Assembly (NCBI RefSeq): GCF_001559595.1
Contig: NZ_LNTY01000034.1
Location: 372,001 to 436,000, forward strand
Length of the DNA stretch: 64,000 bases
Reading direction: 5' to 3'
Origin: Enterovibrio coralii
GTDB taxonomy: Bacteria; Pseudomonadota; Gammaproteobacteria; Enterobacterales; Vibrionaceae
The notes beneath the pieces are model-generated. The model searched no databases and was not told where the DNA came from. It saw only the letters and a list, made by a program, of their open reading frames with translations. Below, piece after piece: positions 34,155 to 44,339 of the stretch (the first letter of the stretch is position 1; the number at the start of each line of letters is the position of its first letter). Both the position numbers and the translations under genes were made by a program.

Positions 34155-35540
34155 ATGTTGAAGATTTACAACTCCCTCACCAAGCAAAAAGAAGAATTTA
34201 AACCTATTCAGCCTGGCAAGGTTGGTATGTATGTGTGTGGGGTTACCATTTACGATTTGTGTCATATCGGCCACGGTCGTACCTTCGTGTCTTTCGACGT
34301 TGTTTCTCGCTACCTGCGTTTTCTGGGTTACGACCTGAAATTCGTTCGTAACATCACTGACATCGATGACAAAATCATCAAGCGCGCGAACGAAAACGGC
34401 GAAACCTGTGATGCACTGACTGAGCGTCTGATCGGCGAAATGTACGCGGACTTTGATGCGCTGAACATGAAGCGCCCTGACGTTGAGCCACGTGCGACGC
34501 AGTTCATCCCAGAAATCATTGAGTTGGTTGAGCGTCTGATTGAGCGTGGTTTTGCGTATGTTGCATCAAACGGCGACGTGCTGTTTGAAGTGGCGAAGTT
34601 CGACGAGTACGGCAAGCTGTCTCGCCAAGACCTTGAGCAACTGCAAGCGGGCGCGCGTGTTGATGTTGAAGAAGCGAAGAAGAGCCCACTGGACTTCGTA
34701 CTGTGGAAAATGTCTAAGCCAGGCGAGCCAACATGGGAATCTCCATGGGGTCCAGGTCGTCCAGGCTGGCACATTGAATGTTCAGCAATGAACTCAGCGA
34801 TTCTGGGTAACCACTTTGACATTCACGGCGGTGGTTCAGACCTGACCTTCCCACACCACGAGAACGAAATCGCGCAATCATGCTGTGCACACGACACCAA
34901 GTACGTAAACACGTGGATGCACAGCGGCATGGTGATGGTTGACCGTGAGAAGATGTCTAAGTCACTGGGTAACTTCTTTACTATCCGTGATGTACTGGCG
35001 CACTACGACGCAGAAACCGTTCGTTACTTCTTGATGTCTGGCCACTACCGTAGCCAGCTAAACTACAGCGAAGAAAACCTGAAGCAAGCGCGTGCGTCGA
35101 TGGAGCGTTTGTACACCTCTTTGCGTGGTCTGGACTTGTCTGTGGCAGCAGAAGGTGGCGAAGCATTTGTTGAGCGCTTCAAAGCAGCGATGGATGACGA
35201 CTTCAACACGCCAGAAGCATACTCAGTGCTGTTCGACATGGCGCGTGAAATTAACCGCCTGAAAGCAGAAGACATTGAAGGTGCTTCTAAGCTGGCAGCG
35301 CGTATGCGTGAACTGGCTGACGTTCTGGGTCTTCTGGGTCAGGATCCTGAAGCATTCCTGCAGGGCAATGCGCAAGGTGGTGACGACGAAGTGGCACAAA
35401 TCGAAGCACTTATCAAAGCACGTAACGATGCACGTGCGAGCAAAGATTGGGCCGCCGCTGATGCTGCACGTGATGCACTGACCGAAATGGGTATCGTGCT
35501 GGAAGACGGTGCAGCAGGCACAACGTGGCGTCGTAAGTAA
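34155..35540 (+). CDS. cysS: Cysteinyl-tRNA synthetase
   Basis: A class I synthetase of 461 residues from the ATG at 34155 ([15 protein letters not shown]), the same length as E. coli CysS. Upstream in-frame codons are non-conserved and are left out. The CGVT zinc cysteine, the HIGH motif (CHIGHGRTF), the second zinc region ([22 protein letters not shown]) and KMSKSLGNF are present. The codons used are strongly biased, as in highly expressed genes. Confidence 0.97.
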   Translation: MLKIYNSLTKQKEEFKPIQPGKVGMYVCGVTIYDLCHIGHGRTFVSFDVVSRYLRFLGYDLKFVRNITDIDDKIIKRANENGETCDALTERLIGEMYADFDALNMKRPDVEPRATQFIPEIIELVERLIERGFAYVASNGDVLFEVAKFDEYGKLSRQDLEQLQAGARVDVEEAKKSPLDFVLWKMSKPGEPTWESPWGPGRPGWHIECSAMNSAILGNHFDIHGGGSDLTFPHHENEIAQSCCAHDTKYVNTWMHSGMVMVDREKMSKSLGNFFTIRDVLAHYDAETVRYFLMSGHYRSQLNYSEENLKQARASMERLYTSLRGLDLSVAAEGGEAFVERFKAAMDDDFNTPEAYSVLFDMAREINRLKAEDIEGASKLAARMRELADVLGLLGQDPEAFLQGNAQGGDDEVAQIEALIKARNDARASKDWAAADAARDALTEMGIVLEDGAAGTTWRRK

Positions 35541-35560
35541 TCTCACTTCGCTCTCAAATG

Positions 35561-35586
35561 AAACGGCGCACTATGCGCCGTTTTTT
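35561..35586 (+). terminator. cysS terminator
   Basis: AAACGGCGCA, CTA and TGCGCCGTTTTTT form a hairpin with a T run 21 nt after the cysS stop. Confidence 0.88.
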
Positions 35587-35772
35587 ATTGCCATATCAAA
35601 AAATTAGGTAGCTATTAGCCAGAAATTCGCAATTTCAATTTGCAATAGTTTCACTCTAATCTCGCGAACCCTGTCGACTATACTTCCCGCGCTATGTAAC
35701 AGGATTAATATCTTTCGCCGTTTCTCATTAGTTAGAACTAAATTACGATGGTTATCGACAATCCTTCACTGG

Positions 35773-35786
35773 TGGTCTTAAGACCA
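35773..35786. repeat. 14-bp perfect palindrome upstream of the first porin
   Basis: TGGTCTTAAGACCA lies 100 nt before the porin start, in a 300-bp gap (35587-35886) that otherwise holds no gene. It may be an operator or part of a leader hairpin. Nothing identifies a binding protein. Confidence 0.4.
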
Positions 35787-35886
35787 GAGGTGGCTCTGCG
35801 TGGCGGCTAGTGTTGGAAAAGCATAAATCTCATTCTTACATGCACCTGAGCCATCGTTTTCTAAGAACGTTTTTGAGGAAGGAAGT

Positions 35887-36842
35887 ATGAATAAGCTAAC
35901 GACTATCGCAATCATAATCAGCAGTACGATTAGCTTTGGTGCCCAAGCAGTAAACATCTACAAAACGAAAGATGCCTCGTTAGATATTGGTGGCCGTGTC
36001 GAGCACGATTCAATATCTCTGATGCCAATGAATTGAATTCAAGCGATTCGAGCTCATTTGACGATATCAGCCGTGCTCGAATCTATATTGACGGAAAAAC
36101 GCAGGTCACTGACTCCATTAATGTGTTTGGTTACTACAATGGCGAGCTCACCTCAGGCAGTTCTGATATTGATAACCGCTATATGTATGCAGGTATCGGC
36201 ACAGCGTATGGTGCGTTTTCTTATGGTATTCAGGATTCAGCACAGGTTATCGTTACCAATGTCACTGACATTATGGAGACCTTCGGCGGTAACTCAGCCG
36301 ATATCCTCAATGGCAATGCGGACGAGCAAGAGAACAACTTTGTCTATCTGGCTCAACTCCCTCTGGATATGACAGTTACCCTTAACTACATCAAAGACGA
36401 CAGCAAAGGCAACTACACGGGCGGTGGCTCGGTGTTCTATAACTCACCAACGGGCTTACAAGTGGGTGTGGGTTATATTGCCGGTGAGCAAGATAGTGTA
36501 GACGCCGATCAATATAATGTCGCTTTGGCTTATACCTTGGGTGATTTTTATATTGGCGGTTTATATGTGAATGGTGAGATTGATAAAGTCGATATCGAAG
36601 GCTATGAGATTGCTACACAATATACAGTTGGCGACTTTATATTTAGATACGTTTATAACTATCGCGACTCTGATTATAAAGCCACGGCGAAAGTTAATGA
36701 ATACGCAGTAAATAGCAACGCTATTGAAGGTGTTTATAATATAACAAATAATTTTGTTACTTACGCAGGTTATGAATTTAATCGTTTAGACGGTCAAGCC
36801 AACGACGATCAATTCCAGGCCGGTATTCGTTATAGTTTCTAA
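35887..36842 (+). pseudogene. Outer membrane porin, tandem copy 1, frameshifted near the N-terminus
   Basis: A 16-stranded general porin of the vibrio OmpU/OmpT type, 318 residues after repair. A signal peptide (MNKLTTIAIIISSTISFGAQA) is followed by LDIGGRVE. One missing G near 36003 (GAGGCACGA to GAGCACGA) then shifts the frame, and restoring it gives VEARFNISDANELNSSDSSSFDDISRARIYIDG, closely parallel to copy 2. The C-terminus ends FQAGIRYSF with the terminal phenylalanine needed for outer-membrane assembly. It lies 490 bp before its paralogue. Confidence 0.85.
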
Positions 36843-37332
36843 GCTCCCATTAAGAGCTGCAGGCTAAAAGAAGGAACAGAAACACAGCGTTGAGTCTGCG
36901 CTCTGCTAGGGGAGATCTATCAGTCAAGGTTACTAAAAGGACAGTAAGTAACCTTGGCTGCCTTCTTTGCCTGCAAGGTGAAGACAGGTCGCCAGATCCA
37001 TCTGCTCGATGAATGCCTTCCACTTCACTTTATTAAATCAACCTGAATGTAAGTTGAACTTGTGAAAGAATATTTCTAATTTTTAGAGCGTTAACACAGT
37101 TAGTTGAATGGTGCCTGAACAAAAGTTCGGTATAATATTTAATTAAGATATGACTCGCACTTATTTCTCTTTTTCCTTCTCAAAAGCCAACAAAATAAAA
37201 GACTCGCCATATTAATTAAAATTAAATAAACCTTAATGCTTCCTAAACAGCTTTTCGATTTGTATTTCCTCTAACAAAAAGAGGCGTTACCTTCATTTCC
37301 GGAGCTTAATCCCTGAACCTAAAGGTAATAAA
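36843..37332. other. 490-bp gap between the porins with a strong hairpin and a promoter-like region
   Basis: No coding frame is convincing. A hairpin CAAGGTTACT (36925-36934) with AGTAACCTTG (36947-36956), loop 12 nt, has no T run. A clean TATAAT at 37131 lacks a clear -35 partner. The long leader before the second porin (about 190 nt after the -10) could be a target for small RNAs, as porin leaders often are; that part is inference. Confidence 0.45.
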
Positions 37333-38286
37333 ATGAAAAAAGTTGTTCTAGCTACTGCAATTTTGGGTACATTTGCTGCCGCTTCTTCTCAAGCTATTAC
37401 GGTCTATTCTGATGATGATTCGAGCCTGGAAATTGGTGGTCGTGCAGAAGCGCGCTTCAACATTTCTGATGCTAACGAATCTGATTCAAACTCTTCGTTC
37501 AACGATCTGAGCCGCGCACGCATCAACATCGCGGGTGAGACCAAAGTAAATGAAGATGTGTCTGTGTTCGGTTTCTATGAAGCAGAGCTCAACGCTGACA
37601 GCTCAAACATCGACAACCGCTACCTGTTCGCAGGTTTCGACACGACATACGGTGCGTTCTCTTACGGTAAGCAAGACTCTGCGCAAGTTATCCTGACCAA
37701 CTCGACGGATATCCTTTACACCTTCGGTGGTGATGCGGCTGACTTGACTAAAGGTAACGCAGACAAAGTGGACAATAACTTTGTTTACAGCAACACATTT
37801 GCAGACGCTGTGATCGTAACGTTGAACCACGCGCAAGAAGAAGAGAAGGGCAATTACAGCTCAGGTGCATCGGTGGCTTATGATCTACCATTTGGCCTGC
37901 AAATTGGTGCGGGTTATGTAGACGGTAAGCAAGACGATGAGAAGGCGAAGCAGTACAACGTGTCTGCGGCGTACTCACTGAATGACCTGTACTTGGGTGC
38001 GTTGGTGACACGCGGTGAAATCGACAACGTTGATTTGGAAGGCTACGAACTGGCGGCGTCTTACTCTCTGAATCACTTCGTTGTTCAGTATGTTTACAAC
38101 TACAAAGACGTAGACACGAACAACAAGCTGCAGAATGTTGACGAAGTTAACTACCATGCAATCGAAGGTGCATACAACGTGAGCGATGACTTCACCGCCT
38201 ACGCTGGCTACAAGTTTGATCGTCTGAAAACCGACGGTCACCGTAACGACGACCAAATTCAAGTAGGTCTGCGCTACGACTTCTAA
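37333..38286 (+). CDS. Outer membrane porin, tandem copy 2
   Basis: A 317-residue intact porin. The signal peptide MKKVVLATAILGTFAAASSQA is followed by ITVYSDDDSSLEIGGRAEARFNISDANE and alternating beta strands, ending QVGLRYDF. It aligns along its length with copy 1, including DNRYLFAGFDTTYGAFSYGKQDSAQVILTN. Codon choice is more biased toward common codons than in copy 1, suggesting higher expression. The exact vibrio porin name cannot be assigned from sequence alone. Confidence 0.9.
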   Translation: MKKVVLATAILGTFAAASSQAITVYSDDDSSLEIGGRAEARFNISDANESDSNSSFNDLSRARINIAGETKVNEDVSVFGFYEAELNADSSNIDNRYLFAGFDTTYGAFSYGKQDSAQVILTNSTDILYTFGGDAADLTKGNADKVDNNFVYSNTFADAVIVTLNHAQEEEKGNYSSGASVAYDLPFGLQIGAGYVDGKQDDEKAKQYNVSAAYSLNDLYLGALVTRGEIDNVDLEGYELAASYSLNHFVVQYVYNYKDVDTNNKLQNVDEVNYHAIEGAYNVSDDFTAYAGYKFDRLKTDGHRNDDQIQVGLRYDF

Positions 38287-38300
38287 GTTGTACCGGACAC

Positions 38301-38327
38301 AAAAAAGGAGCCGAAAGGCTCCTTTTT
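38301..38327. terminator. Bidirectional terminator after porin copy 2
   Basis: AAAAAAGGAGCC, GAAA and GGCTCCTTTTTT form a strong hairpin between the porin and the convergent channel gene. Confidence 0.9.
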
Positions 38328-38348
38328 TACGTTCGCGATAGATGCCTT

Positions 38349-39167
38349 TTATGGCTGCTCGGGTAACTCAGTCCCGCATTTTCGGCAGTAATCCGCATCA
38401 GAATCATGGCCGCTGGTGGAGCAGTTACTGCAACGTACCAAGTTACGACGATGCTTCATCTCTTGGTTGATTTCTGCTGTGATGATGCCTGTTGGCACCG
38501 CAAGAATGGAATAGCCCAGTAGCATGGTAAACGCCGCAATGAATTTACCGACATCAGTTTGCGGCACAATGTCACCATAACCCACGGTTGTGATGGTCAC
38601 GATAGCCCAATAGATACTCATTGGAATGCTGGTAAAACCGTTGTTCGGCCCTTCAAGCGCGTAAAGGAGTGAGCCCAAAACAGTCACAATAATCGCCACA
38701 GTACTAAAGAACACGATGATTTTACGTTGTGCCATGAGCAAAGAGCGCAGCAGGATATTCGAGTCTTGGAGGTATCTTGTTAATTTCAGAATGCGGAAGA
38801 TACGCATAACACGTAGCAAGCGAATCATCAACAAACCACTCGCACCAGGCATGATTAGCGCAAGGTAACTTGGCAACACCGCAAGAAGGTCCACGATACC
38901 GTAGAAGCTGCGCGCGTACGCCCAAGGTTTTGGCGAGCAATACAAACGCAATGCATATTCAATCGTGAACAAGATAGTGAATACCCATTCTAAGCGAGTT
39001 AGCCAAATACTGAATTGGGATTCAACATCCTGAACGGATGAAAGGATAAGAAGAAGCTCGGAAAACAATATTGCGCCAATCAGCGCGATGTCGAAGTACT
39101 TTCCGGCCTTCGTTTCTGTGCCAAAGATAATGTCGTAGAGGGCTTTCTTCGCGCTTGGGTGGTTCAC
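38349..39167 (-). CDS. Voltage-gated potassium channel-like protein with C-terminal zinc ribbon
   Basis: A 272-residue ion channel of the Kv type. It has six predicted membrane helices and an S4-like arginine ladder RLLRVMRIFRILKLTRYLQ near residue 118. The pore carries the potassium filter TITTVGYGDIVPQ near residue 192. A short tail carries CSNCSTSGHDSDADYCRKCG, a likely zinc ribbon. There is no RCK domain, unlike E. coli Kch. The zinc tail could set tetramer assembly or sensing; that is inference. Confidence 0.88.
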   Translation of the reverse strand: MNHPSAKKALYDIIFGTETKAGKYFDIALIGAILFSELLLILSSVQDVESQFSIWLTRLEWVFTILFTIEYALRLYCSPKPWAYARSFYGIVDLLAVLPSYLALIMPGASGLLMIRLLRVMRIFRILKLTRYLQDSNILLRSLLMAQRKIIVFFSTVAIIVTVLGSLLYALEGPNNGFTSIPMSIYWAIVTITTVGYGDIVPQTDVGKFIAAFTMLLGYSILAVPTGIITAEINQEMKHRRNLVRCSNCSTSGHDSDADYCRKCGTELPEQP

Positions 39168-39253
39168 CGTTTTATCCTGCTTGGATGAGTTTATGCTGAG
39201 ATGTAGAGGCTTGGTTGAGCGGGGTTCGGCCAGCTTAACTGGCCGAGTATTGT

Positions 39254-39892
39254 TTAGACTAGGCCAGGGAATAGGGCACGCATACCGTTCGCGATAAACT
39301 CGATGCCGAGTGCCGCGAGAATCAAACCCATGATACGTGTGATCACGTTAATACCAGTTTGACCTAAGAACTTTACAATGGTTGGTGCAAGTTTGAGCAA
39401 ACCCCAAATACCTGCCGCGAAAATACAGATCGACAGAATCAGACCTACCGTATCAACAGAGCTTGGGTAACGACTCGCGTAAACAATCGTAGAACTGATG
39501 GCACCCGGACCTGCCAGCAAAGGCATAGCCAGTGGTACGACACCAATCTGCTCACGGCTGACAGATTCAGACTGTTCTTGTTTGTTCTGCTTATCTTCAC
39601 CCAGCTTACCGCTCATCATGGTGAAGGCGATGCTTACTAGCAGCAAACCACCTGCAACGCGGAAAGAGTTCAGAGAAATGCTAAAGAAGTCCAGCAGCAA
39701 CTGACCAGCCAAAAGCGACACGATCAAAATTGCCGCTACAGCAACACTGGCCGTGAAAGCGGTTTTGTTTCGCTCCACAGGGTCTTGATGTGCGGTCAGA
39801 GATACAAATATTGGCATGATACCGAGCGGGTTCACCGCGGCAAACAAGCCAATGAAAAATTGAAAAAATATTACAAGCTCGATGCTATTCAT
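39254..39892 (-). CDS. ychE: YchE family NAAT-type membrane transporter (MarC superfamily)
   Basis: A 212-residue membrane protein with six predicted helices from ATG 39892 (MNSIELVIFFQFFIGLFAAVNPLGIMPIF). NPLG and AMPLLAGPGAIS are the family marks. The gene lies divergent from adhE, the same pairing as adhE-ychE in E. coli. The substrate is unknown, although related proteins have been linked to amino acid export. An in-frame TTG two codons earlier is rejected because GGGA fits the ATG. Confidence 0.88.
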   Translation of the reverse strand: MNSIELVIFFQFFIGLFAAVNPLGIMPIFVSLTAHQDPVERNKTAFTASVAVAAILIVSLLAGQLLLDFFSISLNSFRVAGGLLLVSIAFTMMSGKLGEDKQNKQEQSESVSREQIGVVPLAMPLLAGPGAISSTIVYASRYPSSVDTVGLILSICIFAAGIWGLLKLAPTIVKFLGQTGINVITRIMGLILAALGIEFIANGMRALFPGLV

Positions 39893-40487
39893 TCCCAATC
39901 ACTCTGCGGGCATATAGAAGGAGAGAATCTGACGCAGATCTCATTGTCTGTGTCTCGGGCGCTAGTATAGCGACGAAAGATTAAATGCCAATATGTAGAT
40001 GGTTAGGTAGGGATAAATTCTCAAAACTGTCTCGAATGCGGTGTTTACTCTAATGTACAGTCTTGTTGATGGATAATTTGAGCTTTAATGTTTTTCTTAA
40101 ATTGCACCTGAAATAGACTGGAAATTTGAAGCTGATCGCAATTTATTTCACGCTTCGAAATATGTGATCTGTAGCACTTAAAATCGCGTATGAGACACGA
40201 ATCAGATGTGGTACATTCACGTAGTTTTCTTGCGGGAATTGCTGGTTTAATCACCAATTTCGGCAGGAATTGATGGATGTTTGACCGATTAATGAAAAAG
40301 ATTATGAAAGTTTACTACACATGATCCGGATCAACTTTTAGCTTTAGCGAAATTCTATAATCGGTTTTGAAAGTTATTTACTAAACGCTTGCCGGACAGC
40401 ACTGAGGAAGTGTGTTGTTTAGGCCTCTAAGCAAAGAGCGTGTGGTTACTAAATAATTTTCAAACTTTAGGTATGTAGGAGACAAAT
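39893..40487. promoter_or_regulatory. adhE control region with FNR-type site
   Basis: A 595-bp gene-free gap. ATGATCCGGATCAA at 40321-40334 matches the FNR consensus TTGAT-N4-ATCAA at nine of ten positions. A TATAAT follows at 40356, so a start near 40368 would place the FNR centre at about -41, as at class II FNR promoters. This fits anaerobic induction of AdhE. The short frames inside the gap look like chance. Confidence 0.65.
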
Positions 40488-43195
40488 ATGCCTGTAACTA
40501 ACGTAGCCGAACTCAACGCAATGGTTGAACGTGTTAAGAAAGCACAGAAAGAGTTTGCAACTTACTCTCAAGAGCAAGTTGATAAAATCTTCCGCGCTGC
40601 TTCTCTGGCTGCTAACAATGCTCGTATTCCTCTGGCACAACAAGCTGTCGAAGAATCTGGCATGGGTATTGTCGAAGACAAGGTAATCAAAAACCACTTC
40701 GCATCAGAATTTATCTACAACAAGTACAAAGATGAGAAAACCTGCGGCATCTTGGAAGAGAACGACGAGTTCGGTACTTTCACTATCGCTGAACCAGTAG
40801 GTATCATCTGCGGTATCGTCCCAACTACCAACCCAACTTCAACCGCGATCTTCAAATCTCTGATCTCTCTGAAGACTCGTAACGGTATTATCTTCTCGCC
40901 ACACCCACGTGCGAAAAACTCAACGAACGATGCAGCTAAATTGGTTCTGGACGCAGCAGTAGCAGCGGGCGCACCAAAAGATATCATCGGCTGGATTGAT
41001 GAGCCATCTGTAGAGCTGTCTAACGCTCTGATGAAGCACGACGACATCAACCTGATCCTGGCAACAGGTGGTCCAGGCATGGTTAAAGCGGCTTACTCTT
41101 CTGGTAAACCAGCAATCGGTGTAGGTGCGGGTAACGTTCCAGTTGTTATCGACGAAACTGCTGACATCAAGCGTGCAGTTGCATCTATCCTGATGTCTAA
41201 AACGTTCGATAACGGCGTAGTGTGTGCTTCTGAGCAAGCAGCAATCGTTGTTGATTCAGTGTACGACGAAGTGAAAGCACGTTTTGCGTCTCACAAAGGC
41301 TATGTACTGAACAAAGACGAAGCAGAAAAAGTTCGTAAAGTACTGCTAATCGACGGTGCACTGAATGCGAAAATCGTTGGTCAGCCAGCAGCTAAAATTG
41401 CAGAAATGGCAGGCGTGACTGTACCAGCAGATACGAAAGTACTGGTTGGTGAAGGTCTGGGCAAAGTATCTCACGACGACGCATTCGCTCACGAGAAACT
41501 GTCTCCAACTCTGGGTCTGTTCCGCGCTGACGACTTCGAAGACGCAGTAGCACAAGCAGTAACCATGGTTGAAATCGGCGGTATCGGCCACACTTCTGGT
41601 CTGTACACCAACCAAGACGTAAACCAAGAGCGCATCAAATACTTCGGCGACAAGCTGAAAACTGCACGTATTCTTGTAAACATTCCTACTACTCACGGTG
41701 GTATCGGTGACCTGTACAACTTCAACGTTGCACCATCACTGACTCTGGGCTGTGGTTCTTGGGGCGGTAACTCAATCTCTGAGAACGTTGGTCCTAAGCA
41801 CCTAATCAACAAGAAAACTGTAGCGAAGCGAGCTGAAAACATGCTGTGGCACAAACTACCGAAATCTATCTACTTCCGTCGTGGCAGCCTGCCAATTGCA
41901 CTGGGTGATCTGGAAGGTAAGAAACGCGCATTCGTTGTTACTGACCGCTTCCTGTTCAACAATGGCTACTCAGACGAAGTTGTTTCTCTGCTGAAATCAC
42001 AAGGCATGGAAGTTCAGACGTTCTTCGAAGTAGAAGCTGACCCAACGCTGACTGTTGTTGAGAAAGGTGCTGCTGCAATGGCTAGCTTCCAGCCAGACGT
42101 AATCATCGCACTGGGCGGTGGTTCACCAATGGACGCAGCGAAAATCATGTGGGTTATGTACGAGCACCCAGAAACTCACTTCGAAGAACTGGCAATGCGC
42201 TTTATGGACATCCGTAAACGTATCTACAAGTTCCCGAAAATGGGTAAAAAAGCTGAGCTGGTATGTATCACTACTACTTCAGGTACAGGTTCAGAAGTTA
42301 CACCATTCGCTGTTGTAACTGACGACAAAACTGGTGCTAAGTACCCACTGGCTGACTACGAACTGACACCACAAATGGCAATCGTAGATGCGAACTTGGT
42401 CATGAACATGCCTAAGTCTCTGACAGCGTTCGGTGGTTACGATGCAGTAACTCACGCTCTGGAAGCTTACGTATCTGTTCTGGCGAACGAATACTCTGAC
42501 GGTCAGGCTCTGCAAGCACTGAAGATGCTAAAAGAATACCTGCCATCAAGCTACGCGAATGGCGCGAAAGACCCAATCGCTCGTGAGAAAGTTCACAACG
42601 CAGCGACTATCGCAGGTATCGCGTTTGCTAACGCATTCCTGGGTGTATGTCACTCAATGGCGCACAAAATCGGTGCTGAGTTCCACCTGCCACACGGTCT
42701 GGCGAACGCACTGCTGATTTCTAACGTTGTACGCTACAACGCGAACGACAACCCAACTAAGCAAACTGCTTTCTCTCAGTACGACCGCCCACAAGCACGT
42801 CGTCGTTACGCAGAAGTTGCTGACCACCTGGGTCTGTCTCAAGCTGGCGACCGTACTTCTCAGAAAATCGAGCGTCTGCTGGGTTGGTTGGAAGAGCTGA
42901 AAGGCGACCTAGACATCCCACTGTCTATCCAAGCGGCGGGTGTATCTGAGTCTGACTTCCTGGCGAAAGTAAACGAGTTGGCAGTTGAAGCTTCGATGAC
43001 CAGTGTACTGGTGCGAACCCACGCTACCCTCTGATTGCAGAGCTGAAAGAAGTACTGCTTGCTTCTTACTACGGTAAAGCGTTCGTTGAAGGCGAAACAG
43101 TAGAAGGTACTTCTGTTATCAAGAAGAAAGCTGACCAAGAAGCTGCTGCAGCAAAACCAGCTGCAAAAGAGAAGAAAGAAGCTGCTAAAGCGTAA
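40488..43195 (+). CDS. adhE: Bifunctional acetaldehyde-CoA / alcohol dehydrogenase, C-terminus frameshifted
   Basis: AdhE reduces acetyl-CoA to ethanol during fermentation and forms spirosomes. Residues 1-440 are the aldehyde dehydrogenase with Cys in DNGVVCASEQAA. The iron alcohol dehydrogenase follows, with GGGSPMDAAK, DAVTHALEAY and CHSMAHKIGAEFHLPHG holding the metal ligands. The frame runs 848 residues, then one missing T near 42992 (GCTTTCGAT to GCTTCGAT) brings a false stop at 43034. Repair gives AFDDQCTGANPRYPLIAELKEVLLASYYGKAF and an end at 43195 (902 residues) with an alanine/lysine-rich tail. Highly biased codons. Confidence 0.95.
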
Positions 43196-43210
43196 TTCTC
43201 TGAAAGAATG

Positions 43211-43240
43211 AAAAAAAGCCCGCATTATGCGGGCTTTTTT
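43211..43240 (+). terminator. adhE terminator
   Basis: AAAAAGCCCGCA, TTA and TGCGGGCTTTTTT form a hairpin with a T run 15 nt after the repaired adhE stop. Confidence 0.9.
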
Positions 43241-43277
43241 ATTGGCAGTGGCATACCCAATATTGCGCAGCGCAGTT

Positions 43278-43340
43278 AATCGAAGAGAAAGCTTCCTTAT
43301 GCCAGCTCGCTGTTAAAGCGAAGTAGGCTTTCTCTCGATT
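43278..43340. repeat. 63-bp nested palindrome downstream of adhE
   Basis: AATCGAAGAGAAAGC (43278-43292) pairs with GCTTTCTCTCGATT (43327-43340) apart from one bulged base. An inner TCGC/GCGA stem is visible. It lies between adhE and the SDR gene and may be a small dispersed intergenic repeat; no second copy was seen here. Confidence 0.5.
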
Positions 43341-43399
43341 GGTTGTCTTTACAAATTAATCAGGTAGTCGAAGCGGCTACGGCAAACTTCACTGGCCGT

Positions 43400-44073
43400 T
43401 TAACTCGCTGCTTCTAAGATACGGCCAGTGAAACTGTCGTTCTCAACGATGTAAGCTGCGCCATCAATCATGTCGTAGTTGATGGCGGAGTGGTACTGAA
43501 CTAAGCCATTATCATAGTGACGCATTCTCGGCAAAACGCCGCCGACACGAATATTGGCATGTTCAAGTTCTTGTGCCCAACTTTGAGTCAGGCCGCGGAT
43601 AACAGCATTAGAGCTGTCGAGGTTCAGGCTAGCTTCATTGGCTGAGCCCAAACCAGGAATATTTACAATGACACCTTTGCGGCCGCAATCAAGCATATTG
43701 ATGCTGCGCCGCGACCAAACAGGTACAAGTTTGACGCAACATCGGCGATGGTTTCATCAACGATAGGGTTGCTTGCTAGCAAATTTGGCAGGCCACCGGC
43801 TTGCCAGTAGTTGATCAGCACGTCTACTGCGCCCATTTCTCGATTCACTTCAGTAAACAGGTGCGAGATGTTTTCCACACTTCGGTCGGCCAGAAAAAAT
43901 GAATAGCAAATACCACCCACTTTCAGGCAGTTTTCATAGGTTGTCTGAAGGTTTTGGCTATCGGTATCCACAAGTGCAACTCGGGCATTGAGTCTACAAA
44001 AGTGTTCAGCCATGGCGCGTCCGGTTGGCGTGCCTGCTGCTGTAATCACGATGACTGATTTAGCTATATCCAT
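43400..44073 (-). pseudogene. SDR-fold protein lacking the catalytic Tyr-Lys pair, frameshifted
   Basis: A short-chain dehydrogenase-like protein of 224 residues after repair. The first part has VIVITAAGTPTGRAMAEHFCRLNARVALVDTD, a weakened Rossmann TGxxxGxG. The second part reads VNIPGLGSANEASLNLDSSNAVIRGLTQSWAQELEHANIRVGGVLPR. The Tyr-x3-Lys of active SDRs aligns with Leu-x3-Asn, so chemistry is unlikely. One missing A near 43698 splits the frame. It could be a nucleotide-binding or regulatory relic; the function is unknown. Confidence 0.75.
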
Positions 44074-44339
44074 TGTTCGACCTTTTCTTATATTTTCGAT
44101 CTAACACAATTTCCACCCAGAATGTTAACAACTTATACCCAGCTTTTTCAGGGGTGGATAACAATCTTGGACCAAGATTTGTTGATGTGGTGTGAAATTG
44201 TTCAAAAAAGGTTGTGTAAACTGTGTGCAAAATTAATTTATTAGTTAGTGATCACAGTTTGCTTTTTTGAGGTGGAAGAAGTTGATCCAGTAAATTAGCT
44301 GTGATAAGTGAAACTAATAAAGTCAATAATTACAATGGT

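Noticed and set aside
40045..40257. 70-residue minus-strand frame in the adhE control gap
   Set aside because: No ribosome site, no family signal, AT-rich promoter DNA.
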